DNA of 64,000 nucleotides from Astragalus membranaceus (GCA_039519185.1 CM076849.1:36389109-36453108), one strand, 5' to 3'; numbered from the stretch's first letter, positions 1-12,323 are shown. Numbers and translations: made by a program. The notes: generated from the sequence alone by a model not told the origin.

Positions 1-71
1 CCTTATATAATGATATGAATACATAATTGACAATGTGCTTTTTTAATTAGCATAATTTAGACAAATCCAAA

Positions 72-1389
72 ATGCCAAACATGGAGGCATCAACACTGGG
101 GGAAGCAAATATTCCATTGTTGAAGGATAACATTGATGGGCCTGAAAATGAGCTTTTTGTGAAGAGGGTTTGGATTGAGTCAAAGAAGCTGTGGCAGATA
201 GCAGGCCCTGCAATCCTCACACGTGTTTCCAATTATTCCATGTTTGTCATCACTCAAGCTTTTGCTGGTCACCTAGGAGATCTTGAGTTAGCTTCTACCT
301 CCATTGCAATTAATGTAATTTTGGGGCTTGACTTCGGCATCATGGTAAAGTTCTAATTTTTCTTTTGTTTCTCATCATTTTTAGGGATTTAAATTCACTG
401 CAGTTGAATTCCCGCCAGTTTCCTGCATTGTAACTGCATCTAAGGACTTTTTAGTCTTTTCAATACCAAAAATTTTTCACTTTATTTTTTGGTTACACAC
501 ATTTATCTTGAATGCAAGACCGTGCAGTTGTTTTTAACTGCAGGGAATCACGATCCCATTTTTCGGGTTAAAATATTTTTCGACTATAAAATTTGAGTTT
601 TTCTGTTTAAGTCCATCAAAAAACTTTAACCTACTTTTGGTCCCATTAGATTTTTTCAATAGTTTTAGTCTTTATGACTTTTAACAACGCTTTTATGAAC
701 TATTTATAGCGCTTTTAAGCGCTATTAAAATTTCTGAAACACTATTAAAACACACGGGGACTAAAACTAATAGAAAAAAATTTGGAGACCAAGAGTAAGT
801 AAAATATTTTTAGGAACTAAAACCAAAAAACACCAATTTTTTATAGATTAAAAATATAAATTTTTTTTGAACCCCCTGAAAATTTTAAATTACACTAGTA
901 GACCAAGTTTTGCACCCATTTGACACTGACCTAAGAAAATTTGACACCTCTGACCCCGGGGTCCTGGTCCGCCACTGGTTTTTTTGTCTCTTACATATAG
1001 GGGAGATGGAAGTTTTCTGAAAGGGTTGTGTTGAGAAAATATAATCATGAATACAAGTGTATTTTGTAAAATCGATTTGGATAAAATTAAATTTAAAATT
1101 AAACTATTTACGTTCGAATCAACTAAAGGTAAATTTCCCAACTTAAAAAAAGTTACCTTATTCCAAAATAACAAAAATATTTATACTAAAATCACCTTTT
1201 GCTTTTTGATATTATTTGTCGTAAAACCAAACAGAGTACTAAAATCACGTTTTACTTTTTGATATCATTTGATGATCTATGCTAGTGTTCCAGCTAAATT
1301 ACTTAATTAATTATGTTGTTGATGATATGAGAAGAGTCTCTACTCCTCGTGTTGTTGCTGTGTAATTCCTGTTGTTTCGGGCTTAGGCC

Positions 1390-1476
<87 letters not shown>

Positions 1477-3224
1477 TTCAAAAAAAATATATGCATTTAT
1501 TCTTTAGGTACCTACCATTACCAATCTTGATAACGATCATTTGGTTTCGTACTAAATAACATTTTGTTTGAATTTCAATATTAGTTGGGTATGTCAAGCG
1601 CATTGGAAACACTATGCGGGCAAGCTTTTGGAGCTAAGCAATACAAGATGTTAAGCGTGTACATGCAACGTTCAATTATCATTCTTTTCATCACTGGACT
1701 TTTTATTTTACCTATTTTTCTCTTCACAACGCCAATCTTAAAGTTCTTGGGACAACCTCCAGAAGTAGCTGAACTAGCTGGGGCGATTTCCATGGCATTG
1801 TTACCGGGTCACTTCACCTATGCATTTTATTTGCCTCTTCATTTCTTCTTGCAAAGCCAACTCAAGAATAGTGTCATTGGTTGGATGGCTATTGTGGCTC
1901 TTTTGGTTCATCTGTTTCTTTCTTGGTTGGTCGTCATCAAGTTTCAACTTGGAGTAGTTGCCCTAGTTGCTGTTGGCAATGTAGCTTGGTGGGTTTTGGT
2001 GTTTGGGTATTTTGGGTATATTCTTTGCGGTGGTTGTCCCTTAACATGGACTGGTTTTTCATTGCAAGCTTTCTCTGGTCTTTGGGATTTTACTAAACTC
2101 TCTGCTGCTTCTGGGGTTATGCTCTGGTACTTCTTTCTCACTTTTCTATTATATTATTATTAGGGAAATAAAAGTATAATTTATCCATCATTACTCTATT
2201 TTTCTATGCTGTTCTTCTTATGCATTTTCATAATATGGGTCGTGGGAATTTTTCTTTACAGCTTAGAGATTTGGTATGATAAAATACTCATGTTGATGAC
2301 CGGAAATCTACATAACGCAAAGATTTCTATGGAGGCTTTAACCATATGGTAAGCAAAATGAGTTTATGTAACATTGATCGATAAAGCACTTATTCTTGTT
2401 CTGTTTGTTTGTCTATATATTGTCGTTATTTGTTGCCTTGTTTTATGTAACAGCTTGAACATAAATGTATGGGAGATGATGTTTCCTCTTGCATTCCTTG
2501 CTGCAACGGGGTAATGCATCTTAACTTTCCGTCTTAATATATTTTATATTCTTCATTTTAATTAGTAGGGTTGCAGAAGCATCACTATTCTTAATACTAT
2601 AGACACTACAATAAAAAGTAGTTTAGGCAACGGTAGAAAAGTAGTCTAGAGAATTATCATCGTTGCTAAATTTAAGAACATGACATTTCTCACATATTCA
2701 TAATTAATAAAAGAAGTAAAATTAACGAGAGGTTCATACCAGCACTAATGTACTGGATCCCATCAGAACTCTGTAGTTAAACGTGTTTGAGTGAGAGCAG
2801 AAAAAAATGAGAAAAATTTAGTGACGGAAGATGTGAAATCTATCTGTCTCTAATTTTCTCACTAAATTTTGTGACGTTTTATACTACTATATGGTTGATG
2901 GTGCAGAGTGAGGGTAGCAAACGAGCTTGGAGCTGGCTATGGAAAAGCAGCTAAGTTTGCTTCTGGAGTATCCGTGGTTACATCAATTATAATGGGTGTT
3001 TTCTTCTGGTTGTTGATTATGATTAATCGTAGAAAAATTGGGTATCTATTTTCTTCTAGTAAAGTTGTGATTGAAGAGGTAAATAAGTTGTCACCAATCT
3101 TAGGCTTCACAGTACTTTTCAACAGTGTTCAGCCTGTCCTCTCAGGTGCTACTATCTTATTCTATTATTATCCAATTTTCAGTAAAGTGATTTTGTTACA
3201 GGTAATATATATAATGGTTTGTTG

Positions 3225-3269
<45 letters not shown>

Positions 3270-3750
3270 TTGAATGATATATGAAATAGGTGTGGCTATT
3301 GGATCTGGGTGGCAGAAATATGTGGCGTACATAGACTTGGGTTGCTATTATCTTATTGGGCTACCTCTTGGGTATTTACTGGGCTTTGTCTTTGATTTTG
3401 GAGTCCGGGTACGTTGTGTTATGTACATTTCTTCTTCTCTACCAACCTAATTAAGTCTACTACGTTATTAAGACACTAATTAACTGGTAAAATGGTTATG
3501 TGAATGAACCACCAGGGAGTTTGGGCTGGGTTAATATTTGGTGGACCAGTAATTCAGACATTGATATTAGCTTGGATTACCATTCGTTGTGACTGGGACA
3601 AAGAGGTAATCATAATTCCACTAATTATACTTATTCATGCATGTCTTTGTATTTCAATAAATCCCCCTAATTTTTTTGGTTAATTAACATTTGCAGGCTA
3701 AAAAAGCAAGACTACATTTACGTAAGATGGGAGGACAAATTATGAACTGA
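72..3750 (+). CDS. MATE family (DETOXIFICATION-type) efflux transporter, eight exons
   Basis: Host gene. Proposed exons: 72-344, 1585-2126, 2262-2348, 2454-2510, 2907-3145, 3290-3408, 3516-3605, 3697-3750. All introns obey GT-AG and the exon lengths sum to 1461 nt, giving 486 residues plus TGA with no internal stop, a normal length for plant MATE proteins. The start ATG at 72 precedes an acidic cytosolic tail ending in the usual KKLWQIAGPAI entry to the first membrane helix. Family landmarks are LETLCGQAFGA (about residues 98-108), AATGVRVANELGAG across the exon 4/5 join, and VLFNSVQPVLSG at the end of exon 5. Known of the family: proton- or sodium-coupled export of organic compounds such as flavonoids, alkaloids or citrate across the plasma or vacuolar membrane. 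The substrate cannot be told here. The downstream half of the gene is duplicated at 6758-7222. Bases 1-71 are 5' flank only. Confidence 0.9.
890..978 (-). mobile_element. possible DNA-transposon terminus in MATE intron 1
   Basis: Read on the minus strand from 977, the sequence starts CAGTGGCGGACCAGGAC and continues into a GGGGTC-rich stretch. CAGTGGCGGA-type ends are common on plant hAT-like non-autonomous elements. No matching opposite terminus or target duplication was found in the intron, so this may be a fragment. The rest of intron 1 (345-1584) is AT-rich and shows no coding potential. Confidence 0.25.
1393..1472. repeat. (TA)n microsatellite in MATE intron 1
   Basis: An uninterrupted run of about 40 TA units lies about 110 bp before the exon 2 acceptor at 1584/1585. 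Such tracts are length-unstable and prone to collapse in assemblies. Confidence 0.95.
3229..3268. repeat. (TA)n microsatellite in MATE intron 5, duplication breakpoint
   Basis: About 20 TA units directly precede the segment copied at 6737 onward. The downstream copy begins inside a short TA tract at 6727-6736, fused to LINE sequence, so this microsatellite is where the tandem duplication joined. Confidence 0.9.
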
Positions 3751-3966
3751 ATAAATAACATTTATTTATGAGTAAAACCCTTAAGTACTATTCTTTTCTA
3801 ACTTTTGATAAACATTAGTACTACAATTCTCATTGTTGGGCCTGGGGTAAACAAGGCCTGATTTGACCCAAACTTGATTCAACTATAAATTTAGTTTATT
3901 AGAGAAAAGGCTCATATGAAAAATGCGTATTTTTTTCTCGATTGGTTGGAGTTGGGGATTGCTTTC
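3751..3966. other. MATE 3' flank, no gene seen
   Basis: AT-rich transcribed-tail and intergenic sequence between the MATE stop codon and the SINE. No ORF or structured repeat was found. It is repeated at 7223-7438. Confidence 0.6.
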
Positions 3967-4210
3967 ACCTACACTTGAATTCAACCAACACGTCTAGCCC
4001 AGTGGTCGGGCTACCCTGAGCTACGTAGTGGGGGTCGATCCGGTTTGCTCTCAGGTTCGATTCCCGCCCACGTTAAAAAGGCGTGTTGGCCAGCGAAATC
4101 ATTGCCGCAAGTAGCGAGCGGAGATTAGTCATTCATTGAAAGCGTTGGGACACTCCGTGGGTAGCCAGCAATGGTCCTAAATCAAAAAAAGAAAACCTAC
4201 ACTTGAATTC
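3967..4210 (+). mobile_element. tRNA-derived SINE with target-site duplication
   Basis: The body at 3983-4194 (about 212 bp) is flanked by direct repeats ACCTACACTTGAATTC at 3967-3982 and 4195-4210. It has a tRNA-like head with an A-box-like TAGCCCAGTGG (3995-4005) and a B box GGTTCGATTCC (4054-4064), the internal RNA polymerase III promoter layout. It ends in an A-rich tail. Unit 2 of the segmental duplication carries a single uninterrupted copy of the target near 7440, which confirms the boundaries. SINEs rely on LINE enzymes for movement. The SINE family is not identified. Confidence 0.85.
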
Positions 4211-5005
4211 GAACCCAATATGTTGCATTCTCAATCCCATTTCCCCTAAATGCAGCTTCTTTAAATAAAAAAATAAATGAAAGAAATGTGTGTTTTATAA
4301 TGGCTCTCTTAAGAATCTTAAATGCTAATAGTGAGTTTACTAGTATCCGAAAAAATTTGTTAAAAATTTATATCGAGTAATAAATCGTTCAAAAATATTG
4401 TAAATAATTAAAAAACGTTAAGTGAATTTTAGTATTATAAAATAAAATTAATTATGGTTGATAGATAATTAAATCGAATTATATGATATTGTAAGATATT
4501 AGAACATAAATGACACTTGTAACATATATATATTAGTACTTAAATACTATTGTACACATAAAAATCTTTTAATTTTTTTTAAGATTGTATCGCAAATTTT
4601 TTAAATAAATTTACCTACATAAGAAAATTCTATTCAGAAAACAAATAATGAGAACAAAAAAGTAAAATCATGTAATAAGTAGGCCCATGCGACGCACGTT
4701 ATATATTAAAAAGCTATAAATTTTATGTTTTTTGACTCAAAAAAACATAAATTCTATGTTAAAATTATGTTAATACGAAATTTGATAAAAATATGTAACA
4801 AGTTAAAGAGTAGGAAATTGTCAACCAAAATGTTAAATAGTAAGTACCTTAACGTAGTAAGACTCTCATCAGAATATGAGACATGCTTGACTTATGCTTT
4901 GAATTTAGTTGAACGACATTCGCAAATTTTATAATAAGCATTTTTCATATTTTATTATATTTAATTTTGTATTCAAGTAGCATTCATAATTTTTTTCATT
5001 GCCAA
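4211..5005. other. AT-rich intergenic sequence, no gene seen
   Basis: Very AT-rich DNA between the SINE and the LINE 3' end. A 69-codon ORF at 4725-4934 has a close copy at 8000-8209, but only because the whole segment is duplicated. Its composition is that of the surrounding AT-rich DNA and it resembles no family I know. Confidence 0.6.
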
Positions 5006-6726
5006 TTTTTTTTTTGGTTTTTTTTATAAGCAATAATTTCATTGAAAGGGAGCACAAGGGGTGTCCAACCCTTACAATTGGGAAAAAGAAAAGGGGGAGG
5101 GCCTCCTTAAAACCTCCCCGAGCCAAAACCCATTGGGAAAAAAACTCAGGGAGGAAAAAGAGTACCTCGTACAATCTGCACTACAGTGAGGACAACCAAC
5201 CTAACTCACTGTTTCTCTCCCTACTAGATTACATATTGTTCAGACATTCTAGTGGATTAGACCACCACATTGAAACTGAAAAAGAGGAGCAACAATTCAA
5301 ATGATAAACACACCAACTCCAAGTTAAGCTTTTGATGCGGGTTATTACTGCTTCGACACTTGGTTCCTCATTCTTAAAGATAGCGCTAGTCCTTGCAAGC
5401 CAAATACTCCAGCAAGTTGTTAGCCAAAATATATGCTTCGTTCGCTTTGCCTTTTTACCATTGCATAAACGACCACAAGCTAGAAAGAGATCAACAATAT
5501 CCGAAGACAAATCAAAATAAAATCCGAGTCAATTCCCCATCTGCTGCCACACAGCTTGCGCAAACCTGCAAGAAAAAAACAAATGGTTGGCCGATTTTGA
5601 GTTGTTGCTGCAAAGAGAGCAAGACGCCTCCTGCTCAGAGTGAAGAACATTCCTGCGCAAAAGAGCGTCACGCACAGGCAGAGAGTTGAGCAACAAGCGC
5701 CAGCCAAAAACCACAACCTTCAACGGCACAATTGATTTCCACAATTCTCCCAAAAAATGCTGCGGGGCCGAATCATTGGAGGAAGCATCTGTGTAGATCA
5801 TCTTTTGATAAAAAGACTTCACTATAAAACACTTTGAATTATCGTGTGGCCACACCCAACTATCTTGCTCCCCTCTAGTTGGCTGGATTGCTTGCAATAT
5901 ACTATCCAAAATCATCCCTTCAGATTTGCGAACTCGATCTTGATATTGATTCCATAGATTGAGCCATTGCCACGCCTCTTCAGTCCAATTACCGAATTCA
6001 ACAACAGTAAGTTGTTGCTGAACAACTCCAGCAAATAACAACGGAAACACCTTGAACAAAGGCCCAATGCCTAGCCATTGGTCCTTCCAAAAAAGGATCG
6101 ATGCTCTATCACCCAAACCTCTTTTTGCACACCAAGCAAACCTCCTCTGCTCCTCTAAATTAACATCCAAGCCAATCAAATCTCTCCACCAAATCGAACC
6201 AACATTCCGGCGAGAAATTCCTTCCAGCGAGTCTTGAATGAAACATGAAGCAAAGTCCCGATATCTATACCGCAACAACCCACTCCAGCTCACATCACAA
6301 TCTGTCAATGCCCTCCATTTCCACTTGGTTAACAGAGCTATGTTAAATAGATCAAGATTTTTAATACCAAGGCCACCCTCATTTTTTGGCTTGCACACCC
6401 TATCCCAAGCCACCCAACACATTCCATTATCACCCTCTTTAATGCCCCAAAGGAAGTCCCGCTGAATTTTAACCATCTTCTTTATAACCACTTCAGAGCT
6501 TTGTAAAAGGAAAACATGTAAAGAGGAATACCATTCATGACGGAGTTGATGAGGGTTACCCGGCCACCGATGGATAGAAGACGACCCTTCCAAGAAGCCA
6601 ATCTCTTACGCATACGCCCTAAAATCGGACTCCACGTAGCTTCACACCTTGGATTAGCGCCTATTGGGATTCCCAAGAGCTTGAACGGTATTGCTTCCGT
6701 TCGACAAAAGAGGAAGACGCTAGCCC
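5006..6726 (-). mobile_element. L1-type LINE, copy 1, 5'-truncated by the duplication junction
   Basis: Minus-strand non-LTR retrotransposon. Its 3' end lies at the low-coordinate side, where the minus strand reads a short 3' UTR ending TTGCTTAT followed by an A-rich tail (5006-5024). Coding remnants at 5229-6676 (minus) correspond to the region after the RT core and the C-terminal zinc-binding domain (CSLC ... HLFFSC, zf-RVT type). It is broken by a frameshift near 6490 and by a Trp codon changed to TGA near 5527; unit 2 has TGG there. The fragment stops at 6726, where TA-rich MATE intron sequence begins, so the RT catalytic motifs are absent from this copy. Confidence 0.85.
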
Positions 6727-6757
6727 TATATATATACTTGAATGATATATGAAATAG

Positions 6758-7222
6758 GTGTGGCTATTGGATCTGGGTGGCAGAAATATGTGGCGTACAT
6801 AGACTTGGGTTGCTATTATCTTATTGGGCTACCTCTTGGGTATTTACTGGGCTTTGTCTTTGATTTTGGAGTCCGGGTACGTTGTGTTATGTACATTTCT
6901 TCTTCTCTACCAACCTAATTAAGTCTACTACGTTATTAAGACACTAATTAACTGGTAAAATGGTTATGTGAATGAACCACCAGGGAGTTTGGGCTGGGTT
7001 AATATTTGGTGGACCAGTAATTCAGACATTGATATTAGCTTGGATTACCATTCGTTGTGACTGGGACAAAGAGGTAATCAAAATTCCACTAATTATACTT
7101 ATTCATGCATGTCTTAATTTGTATTTCAATAAATCCCCCTAATTTTTTTGGTTAATTAACATTTGCAGGCTAAAAAGGCAAGACTACATTTACGTAAGAT
7201 GGGAGGACAAATTATGAACTGA
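6758..7222 (+). pseudogene. partial MATE copy, exons 6-8 only
   Basis: Duplicated exons 6 (6758-6876), 7 (6984-7073) and 8 (7169-7222, ending TGA) keep splice sites and reading frame and seem to encode the same C-terminal residues as the intact gene. Exons 1-5 and any promoter are missing and the upstream neighbour is LINE DNA, so a MATE protein cannot be made from it alone. It could be an alternative 3' end only for a very long read-through transcript. Confidence 0.85.
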
Positions 7223-8279
7223 ATAAATAACATTTATTTATGTGTAAAACCCTTAAGTACTATTCTTTTCTAACTTTTGATAAACATTTATACTGCAATT
7301 CTCATTGTTGGGCCTGGGGTAAACAAGGCCTGATTTGACCCAAATTTAATTCAACTATAAATTTAGTTTATTAGAGAAAAGGCTCATATGAAAAATGCGT
7401 ATTTTTTTCTCGATTGGTTGGAGTTGGGGATTGCTTTCACCCACACTTGAATTCCAACCCAATATGTTGCATTCTCAATCCCATTTCCCCTAAATGCAGC
7501 TTCTTTAAATAAAAAAATAAATGAAAGAAATGTGTGTTTTATAATGGCTATTTAAGAATCTTAAATGCTAATAGTGAGTTTACTATGGCACGGGAAAAAA
7601 TTTGTTAAAGATTTATATTCATGAGTAATAAATCATTCAAAAATAATCTCAAAAAAAAAATCATTCAAAAATATTGTAAGTAATTAAAAAGTGTTAAGTG
7701 AATTTTAGTAATATAAAATAAAATTAATTATAGTTGATAGATAATTAATTCGAATTATATGATGTTGTAAGATATTAAAACATAAATGACACTTGTAACA
7801 TATATATAATAGTACTTAAATACTCTTGTACACATAAAAATCTTTTAACTTTTTTTAAGATTGTATCACAAATTTTTTAAATAAATTTACCTACATAAGA
7901 AAAATCTATTCGGAAAAAAAATAATGAGAACAAAAAGTAAAATCATGTAATAAGTAGGCCCGTGCGGCGCCTGTTATATATTAAAAAGCTATAAATTTTA
8001 TGTTTTTTGACTCAAAAAAACATAAATTCTATGTTAAAATTATGTTAATACGAAATTTGATAAAAATACGTAATAAGTTAAAGAGTAGGAGATTGTCAAC
8101 AAAAATGTTAAATAGTAAGTACCTTAACGTAGTAATACTCCCATCAGAATATGAGACATGCTTGATTTATGCTTTGAATTTAGTTGAACGACATTCGCAA
8201 ATTTTATAATAAGTATTTTTCATATTTTATTATATTTAATTTTGTATTCAAGTAGCATTCATAATTTTTTTCATTGCCA
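7223..8279. other. duplicated AT-rich flank, no gene seen
   Basis: Copy of the 3751-5005 flank without the SINE. It contains the empty SINE target near 7440 and a short imperfect repeat near 7645-7675 not present in unit 1. No supported coding region. Confidence 0.6.
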
Positions 8280-10908
8280 ATTTTTTTTGGTTTTTTTTAT
8301 AAGCAATAATTTCATTGAAAGGGAGCACAAGGGGTGCCCAACCCTTACAATGGCGAAAAAGAAAAGGGGGAGGGCCTCCTCAAAACCTCCCTGAGCCAAA
8401 ACCCATTGGGAAAAAAACTCAGGGAGGAAAAAGAGTACCTCGTACAATCTGCACTACAGTGAGAACAACCAACCTAACCCACTATTTCTCCCCCTACTAG
8501 ATTACATATTGTTCAGACATTGTAGTGGATTAGACCACCACATTGAAATTGAAAAAGAGGAGCAACAATTCAAACGATAAACACACCAACTCCAAGTTAA
8601 GCTTTTGATGCGGGTTATTACTGCTTCGACACTTGGTTCCTCATTCTTAAAGATAGCGCTATTCCTTGCAAGCCAAATACTCCAGAAAGTTGTTAGCCAA
8701 AACATATGCTTCGTTCGCTTTGCCTTTTTACCATTGCATAAATGACCACAAGCTAGAAAGAGATCAACAATATCCGAAGACAAATCAAAATAAAATCCGA
8801 GCCAATTCCCCATCTGCTGCCAAACAGCTTGCGCGAACCTGCAAGAAAAAAACAAATGGTTGACCGATTCTGAGTTGTTGATGCAAAGAGAGCAAGACGC
8901 CTCCTGCTCAGAGTGAAGAACATTCTTGCGCAAAAGAGCGTCACGCACAGGTAGAGAGTTGAGCAACAAGCGCCAGCCAAAAACCACAACCTTCGATGGC
9001 ACAATTGATTTCCCCAATTCTTCCAAAAAATGCTGCGGGGCCGAATCGTTGGAGGAAGCATCTGTGTAGATCAGCTTTTGATAAAAAGACTTCACTGTAA
9101 AACACTTTGAATTATCGTGTGGCCACACCCAACTATCTTGCTCCCCTCTAGTTGGCTGGATTGCTTGCAATATACTGTCCAAAATCATCCCTTCAGATTT
9201 GCGAACTCTATCTTGATATTGATTCCATGGATTGAGCCATTTCCACGCCTCTTCAGTCCAATTACCGAATTCAGCAACAGTAAGTTGTTACTGAACAACT
9301 CCAGCAAATAACAACGGAAACACCTTGAACAAAGGCTCAATGCCTATCCATTGGTCCTTCCAAAAAAGGATCAATGCTCCATCGCCCAAACCTCTTTTTG
9401 CACACCAAGCAAACCTCCTCTGCTCCTCTAAATTAACATCTAAGCCAATCAAATCTCTCCACCAAATCGAACCAACATTCCGGCGAGAAATTCCTTCCAG
9501 CGAGTCGTGATTGAAACATGAAGCAAAGTCCCCAAATCTATACCGCAACAACCCACTCCAGCTCGCATCACAATCCGCCAATGCCCTCCATTTCCACTTG
9601 GTTAACAGAGCTATGTTAAATAGATCAATATTTTTAATACCGAGGCCACCCTCATTTTTTGGCTTGCACACCCTATCCCAAGCCACCCAACACATTCCAT
9701 TATCACCCTCTTTAATGCCCCAAAGGAAGTCCCGCTGAATTTTAACCATCTTCTTTATAACCACTTTCGGAGCTTTGTAAAAGGAAAACATGTAAAGAGG
9801 AATACTATTCAAGACGGAGTTGATGAGGGTTATCCGGCCACCGATGGATAGAAGACGACCCTTCCAAGAAGCTAATCTCTTACGCATACCCCCTAAAATC
9901 GGACTCCATGTAGCTTCACGCCTTGGATTAGCGCCTATTGGGATTCCCAAGAACTTGAACGGTATTGCTTCCGTTCTACAAAAGAGGAAGGCGCTAGCCC
10001 TATCCATAAACCCATCCGGGACGTTAATACCAATCAACTTGCTCTTGTGGAAATTTACTTTCAAGCCGGACACAAGCTCGAAGACTCTCAACAACGACTT
10101 TATACACCAAACATTTTCCCAAGTGGCCTTGCCCAACAACATTGTGTCATCCGCAAATTGCAACATAGAAAAACGGATGTCTTGGCTAATGAAGAAGTCA
10201 TGATATAAACCAGTCTCAATCTCCCTTCGCATTAAACATGCCAAACCTTCAGCGGCAATGAGAAATAAAAACGGTGACAAAGGATCCCCTTGTCGCAAAC
10301 CCCTACAAGCATTGAAGTCTTGCGTTGGGCTACCATTTACAAGAACTGACATGGAACTAGTGCACACACAAGATCTTATCCAAGAAATCCATCTACTAGG
10401 AAAACCCATTCTTTGCAACATATAGATTAAAAAACCCCAAGAAATAGAGTCGTAAGCTTTCTCAAAATCTACTTTGAACATCAAACATTCTTCCTTACCC
10501 CGCTTAGCATAATCCACTACTTCACCCCATCTAAAATTTGTCTTCCCCTGATGAAAGCAGATTGGTGATTGGAAATAATTTTGGGCATCACCTTCTTCAA
10601 TCGGTTTGCCAACACTTTGGCCAAAATTTTGTATAAACTCCCTATCAAACAAATAGGCCTGAATTCACTCAAACCTTGAGGATTGTCATTCTTAGGGATC
10701 AGTGCAAGAAAAGAAGCTGTGATTGCTTTTGGAAGATAGGCGTACTCAAAGAATTCATTAAAAAATCCCACAACTTCATCCTTCAACAAACTCCAACAAC
10801 GCTTAATGAAATTGAGATTAAATCCGTCGGGGCCCGGGCTCTTAACTCCATCACAATCCCACACTCCCATCCTTATCTCTTCCTCGGAGAAAGGTTGAAT
10901 TAGGGGAT
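8280..10908 (-). mobile_element. L1-type LINE, copy 2, interrupted by element E1
   Basis: Same LINE as copy 1 but extending further into the reverse transcriptase. The 3' UTR and A-rich tail are at 8280-8310. The upstream part is cut at 10908 by the 5' LTR of E1, so the endonuclease region and the LINE 5' end are not in the window. E1 has therefore inserted into this LINE. Confidence 0.9.
8502..10870 (-). pseudogene. LINE ORF2 reverse transcriptase and zinc-binding domain, broken
   Basis: Three minus-strand pieces of one ORF2 protein. 10870-10517 holds the RT N-terminus (SPGPDGF, ALIPK, FRPICLIGSLYKI, RGRQILD). 10652-9288 holds the RT core with motif A (DFEKAYDSISW), motif B (GLRQGDPLSPFLF) and the catalytic FADDT, then the thumb region (ASWKGRLLSIGGR). 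9188-8502 holds the C-terminal zf-RVT cysteine/histidine motif. ORF2 proteins nick target DNA and reverse-transcribe their own RNA at the nick. Breaks: a frameshift near 10600 and a TAA near 9286, where copy 1 has a sense codon. The endonuclease domain is outside the remnant. No functional product is expected. Confidence 0.85.
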
Positions 10909-12317
10909 TGATAACTCTATTTTATATAGGTTATTTATGCTCCTAATACTTAAGTCAAAGCTTACTTCTCAAGTAATTCTAGTGCTTAAATATGTGAATA
11001 TATGAATATTAGAGTAAATATAGGTTATAAGTCAATTCCTTAAACCTTGGGCATAATCAATGCCTTTGTGAATATGTTTGATGTTTTGCTATTAGCGCTG
11101 CAGCGGTATGCTATCAAGGAGACGGTACAGCGTTATATGACGGCTGACCATTGAGATATTTGTGTGACCACTTGAGGACATGATGAGTCACCACCCTTAT
11201 CTCTTCCTCTCAGCTGGATATTTTGACTTCCAAGTGGATGCTAAATTACACTTGGCGCCCCCTAAATGGAACCCATGTGATAGTTGGTGTACTCCATCAT
11301 TAGCACTTTTTGTAAAGTACTTTAAGGATAATATCTAAGTCTTATGATCATCATGTGATATTATTATTCTATTAAGACTTAGTTAGTTTTAGATTAATAT
11401 AGATATTGCTTCATTAGTAAGTAATATACGTAGATACAAGTAGTTGTAACTTGGAAGAAGAACTTCTTATGACATAGTAGCTTTTCTCCATTGTTATACA
11501 ACCTTCAAGCTTTTATTTTTAGTATAGTTTTCTAGTCTTCATCCAAGGTTTTGCTCACGCCTCAACTTCATCCTTTGTATGCTACTTGGGATCATTGGAG
11601 TGTATCTTTTGCAACCACTCTTCTCTTGTCTTCATACGGTAATACATACTCTCTAGTTGTATTATGTTGATGGAACTTGTGATGAGCTAACATTGTTGTA
11701 GTTGGATTGTTCTTGGTGTGTAATGAACCTTGAGTAACTTTTGTATAATATTATGATGATTGTGTTTTATTCCTTGTGTCATAATGCTTTCAATCTTGGT
11801 TTGGGAATGATCAACTAAAACAAGGTAACTTTGTGGGTACAGACATGGTTCACAAAGAGAACTCAAGGAATGATATGAATGAAAACCCTTTAAAGATATT
11901 TAAAGGAAGCACTACTTAACTCTAGACATAGGGGAGTAGTAGTTCATAAGGCAAATGTTGTAAGAGCTTAATATACAGGGGTAAAACTTATTTAGAGCCT
12001 AGACATAGGAGTCTTGTAACATAACCCTGACGCTTAACGCTACAGCGTCTAAATATTATTTGAACATTACTCTTGGGAATTTACATAACTACTGAGCTAT
12101 CCAACTCACCTTTAAATTACTTCAACTTAATACTGTTTTATCACCACTTATCATGTTTACAACTCTTTACTTTTACTTGTTCTTCAATTATTTTCACTAA
12201 GATTCTAATCACTTAAACTCCTTAGATTAATTCCAATCCCTGTGGGAACGAACTTTACATATCATTATATTACTTGTTGCGATTGTGTATACTTGCACAT
12301 CACCTTTTCCCACAACA
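10909..12317 (+). repeat. E1 5' LTR
   Basis: Begins TGATAACTC and ends CCCACAACA (TG...CA). Its start matches the E1 3' LTR at 57531 and, in reverse, the E6 LTR end at 60388. It is 1409 bp. Compared with the 3' LTR it lacks 64 bp at about 12030, a segment that carries two copies of the CGCTACAGCG motif, and has scattered substitutions. The five bases before it are GGGAT. Confidence 0.9.
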
Positions 12318-12323
12318 AGTTTT

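Larger units (their letters stand above)
3269..6736. repeat. segmental tandem duplication, unit 1
   Basis: This unit runs from MATE exon 6 through the 3' flank into a minus-strand LINE and repeats in the same order from 6737 to about 10000. At its start the offset between units is exactly 3468 bp (exon 6 at 3290 and 6758, exon 7 at 3516 and 6984). In the LINE it falls to 3273 bp, explained by a SINE present only in unit 1 and small insertions in unit 2. The units differ by scattered substitutions. Confidence 0.9.
6737..10000. repeat. segmental tandem duplication, unit 2
   Basis: Second unit of the duplication. It starts in TA-rich intron 5 sequence fused to the LINE end of unit 1 and keeps the order MATE exons 6-8, AT-rich flank, LINE. 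The right limit of homology is where LINE copy 1 is cut (matching about 10000 here). The LINE itself continues beyond, to 10908. Relative to unit 1 it lacks the SINE and gains a short imperfect repeat near 7645-7675. Confidence 0.9.

Noticed and set aside
2604..2890. CACTACAATAAAA in MATE intron 4 as a CACTA-type transposon end
   Set aside because: The other end (TACTACTAT near 2885) is not a clear inverted match and no target duplication was found.
3993..4066. A functional tRNA gene
   Set aside because: Box-like elements are present, but there is no cloverleaf, and the A-rich tail with target duplications marks a SINE.
4725..8209. Two similar 69-codon ORFs (4725-4934, 8000-8209) as a conserved small gene
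   Set aside because: They are similar only because the whole segment is duplicated. Composition is that of AT-rich flank and there is no recognised family or promoter.
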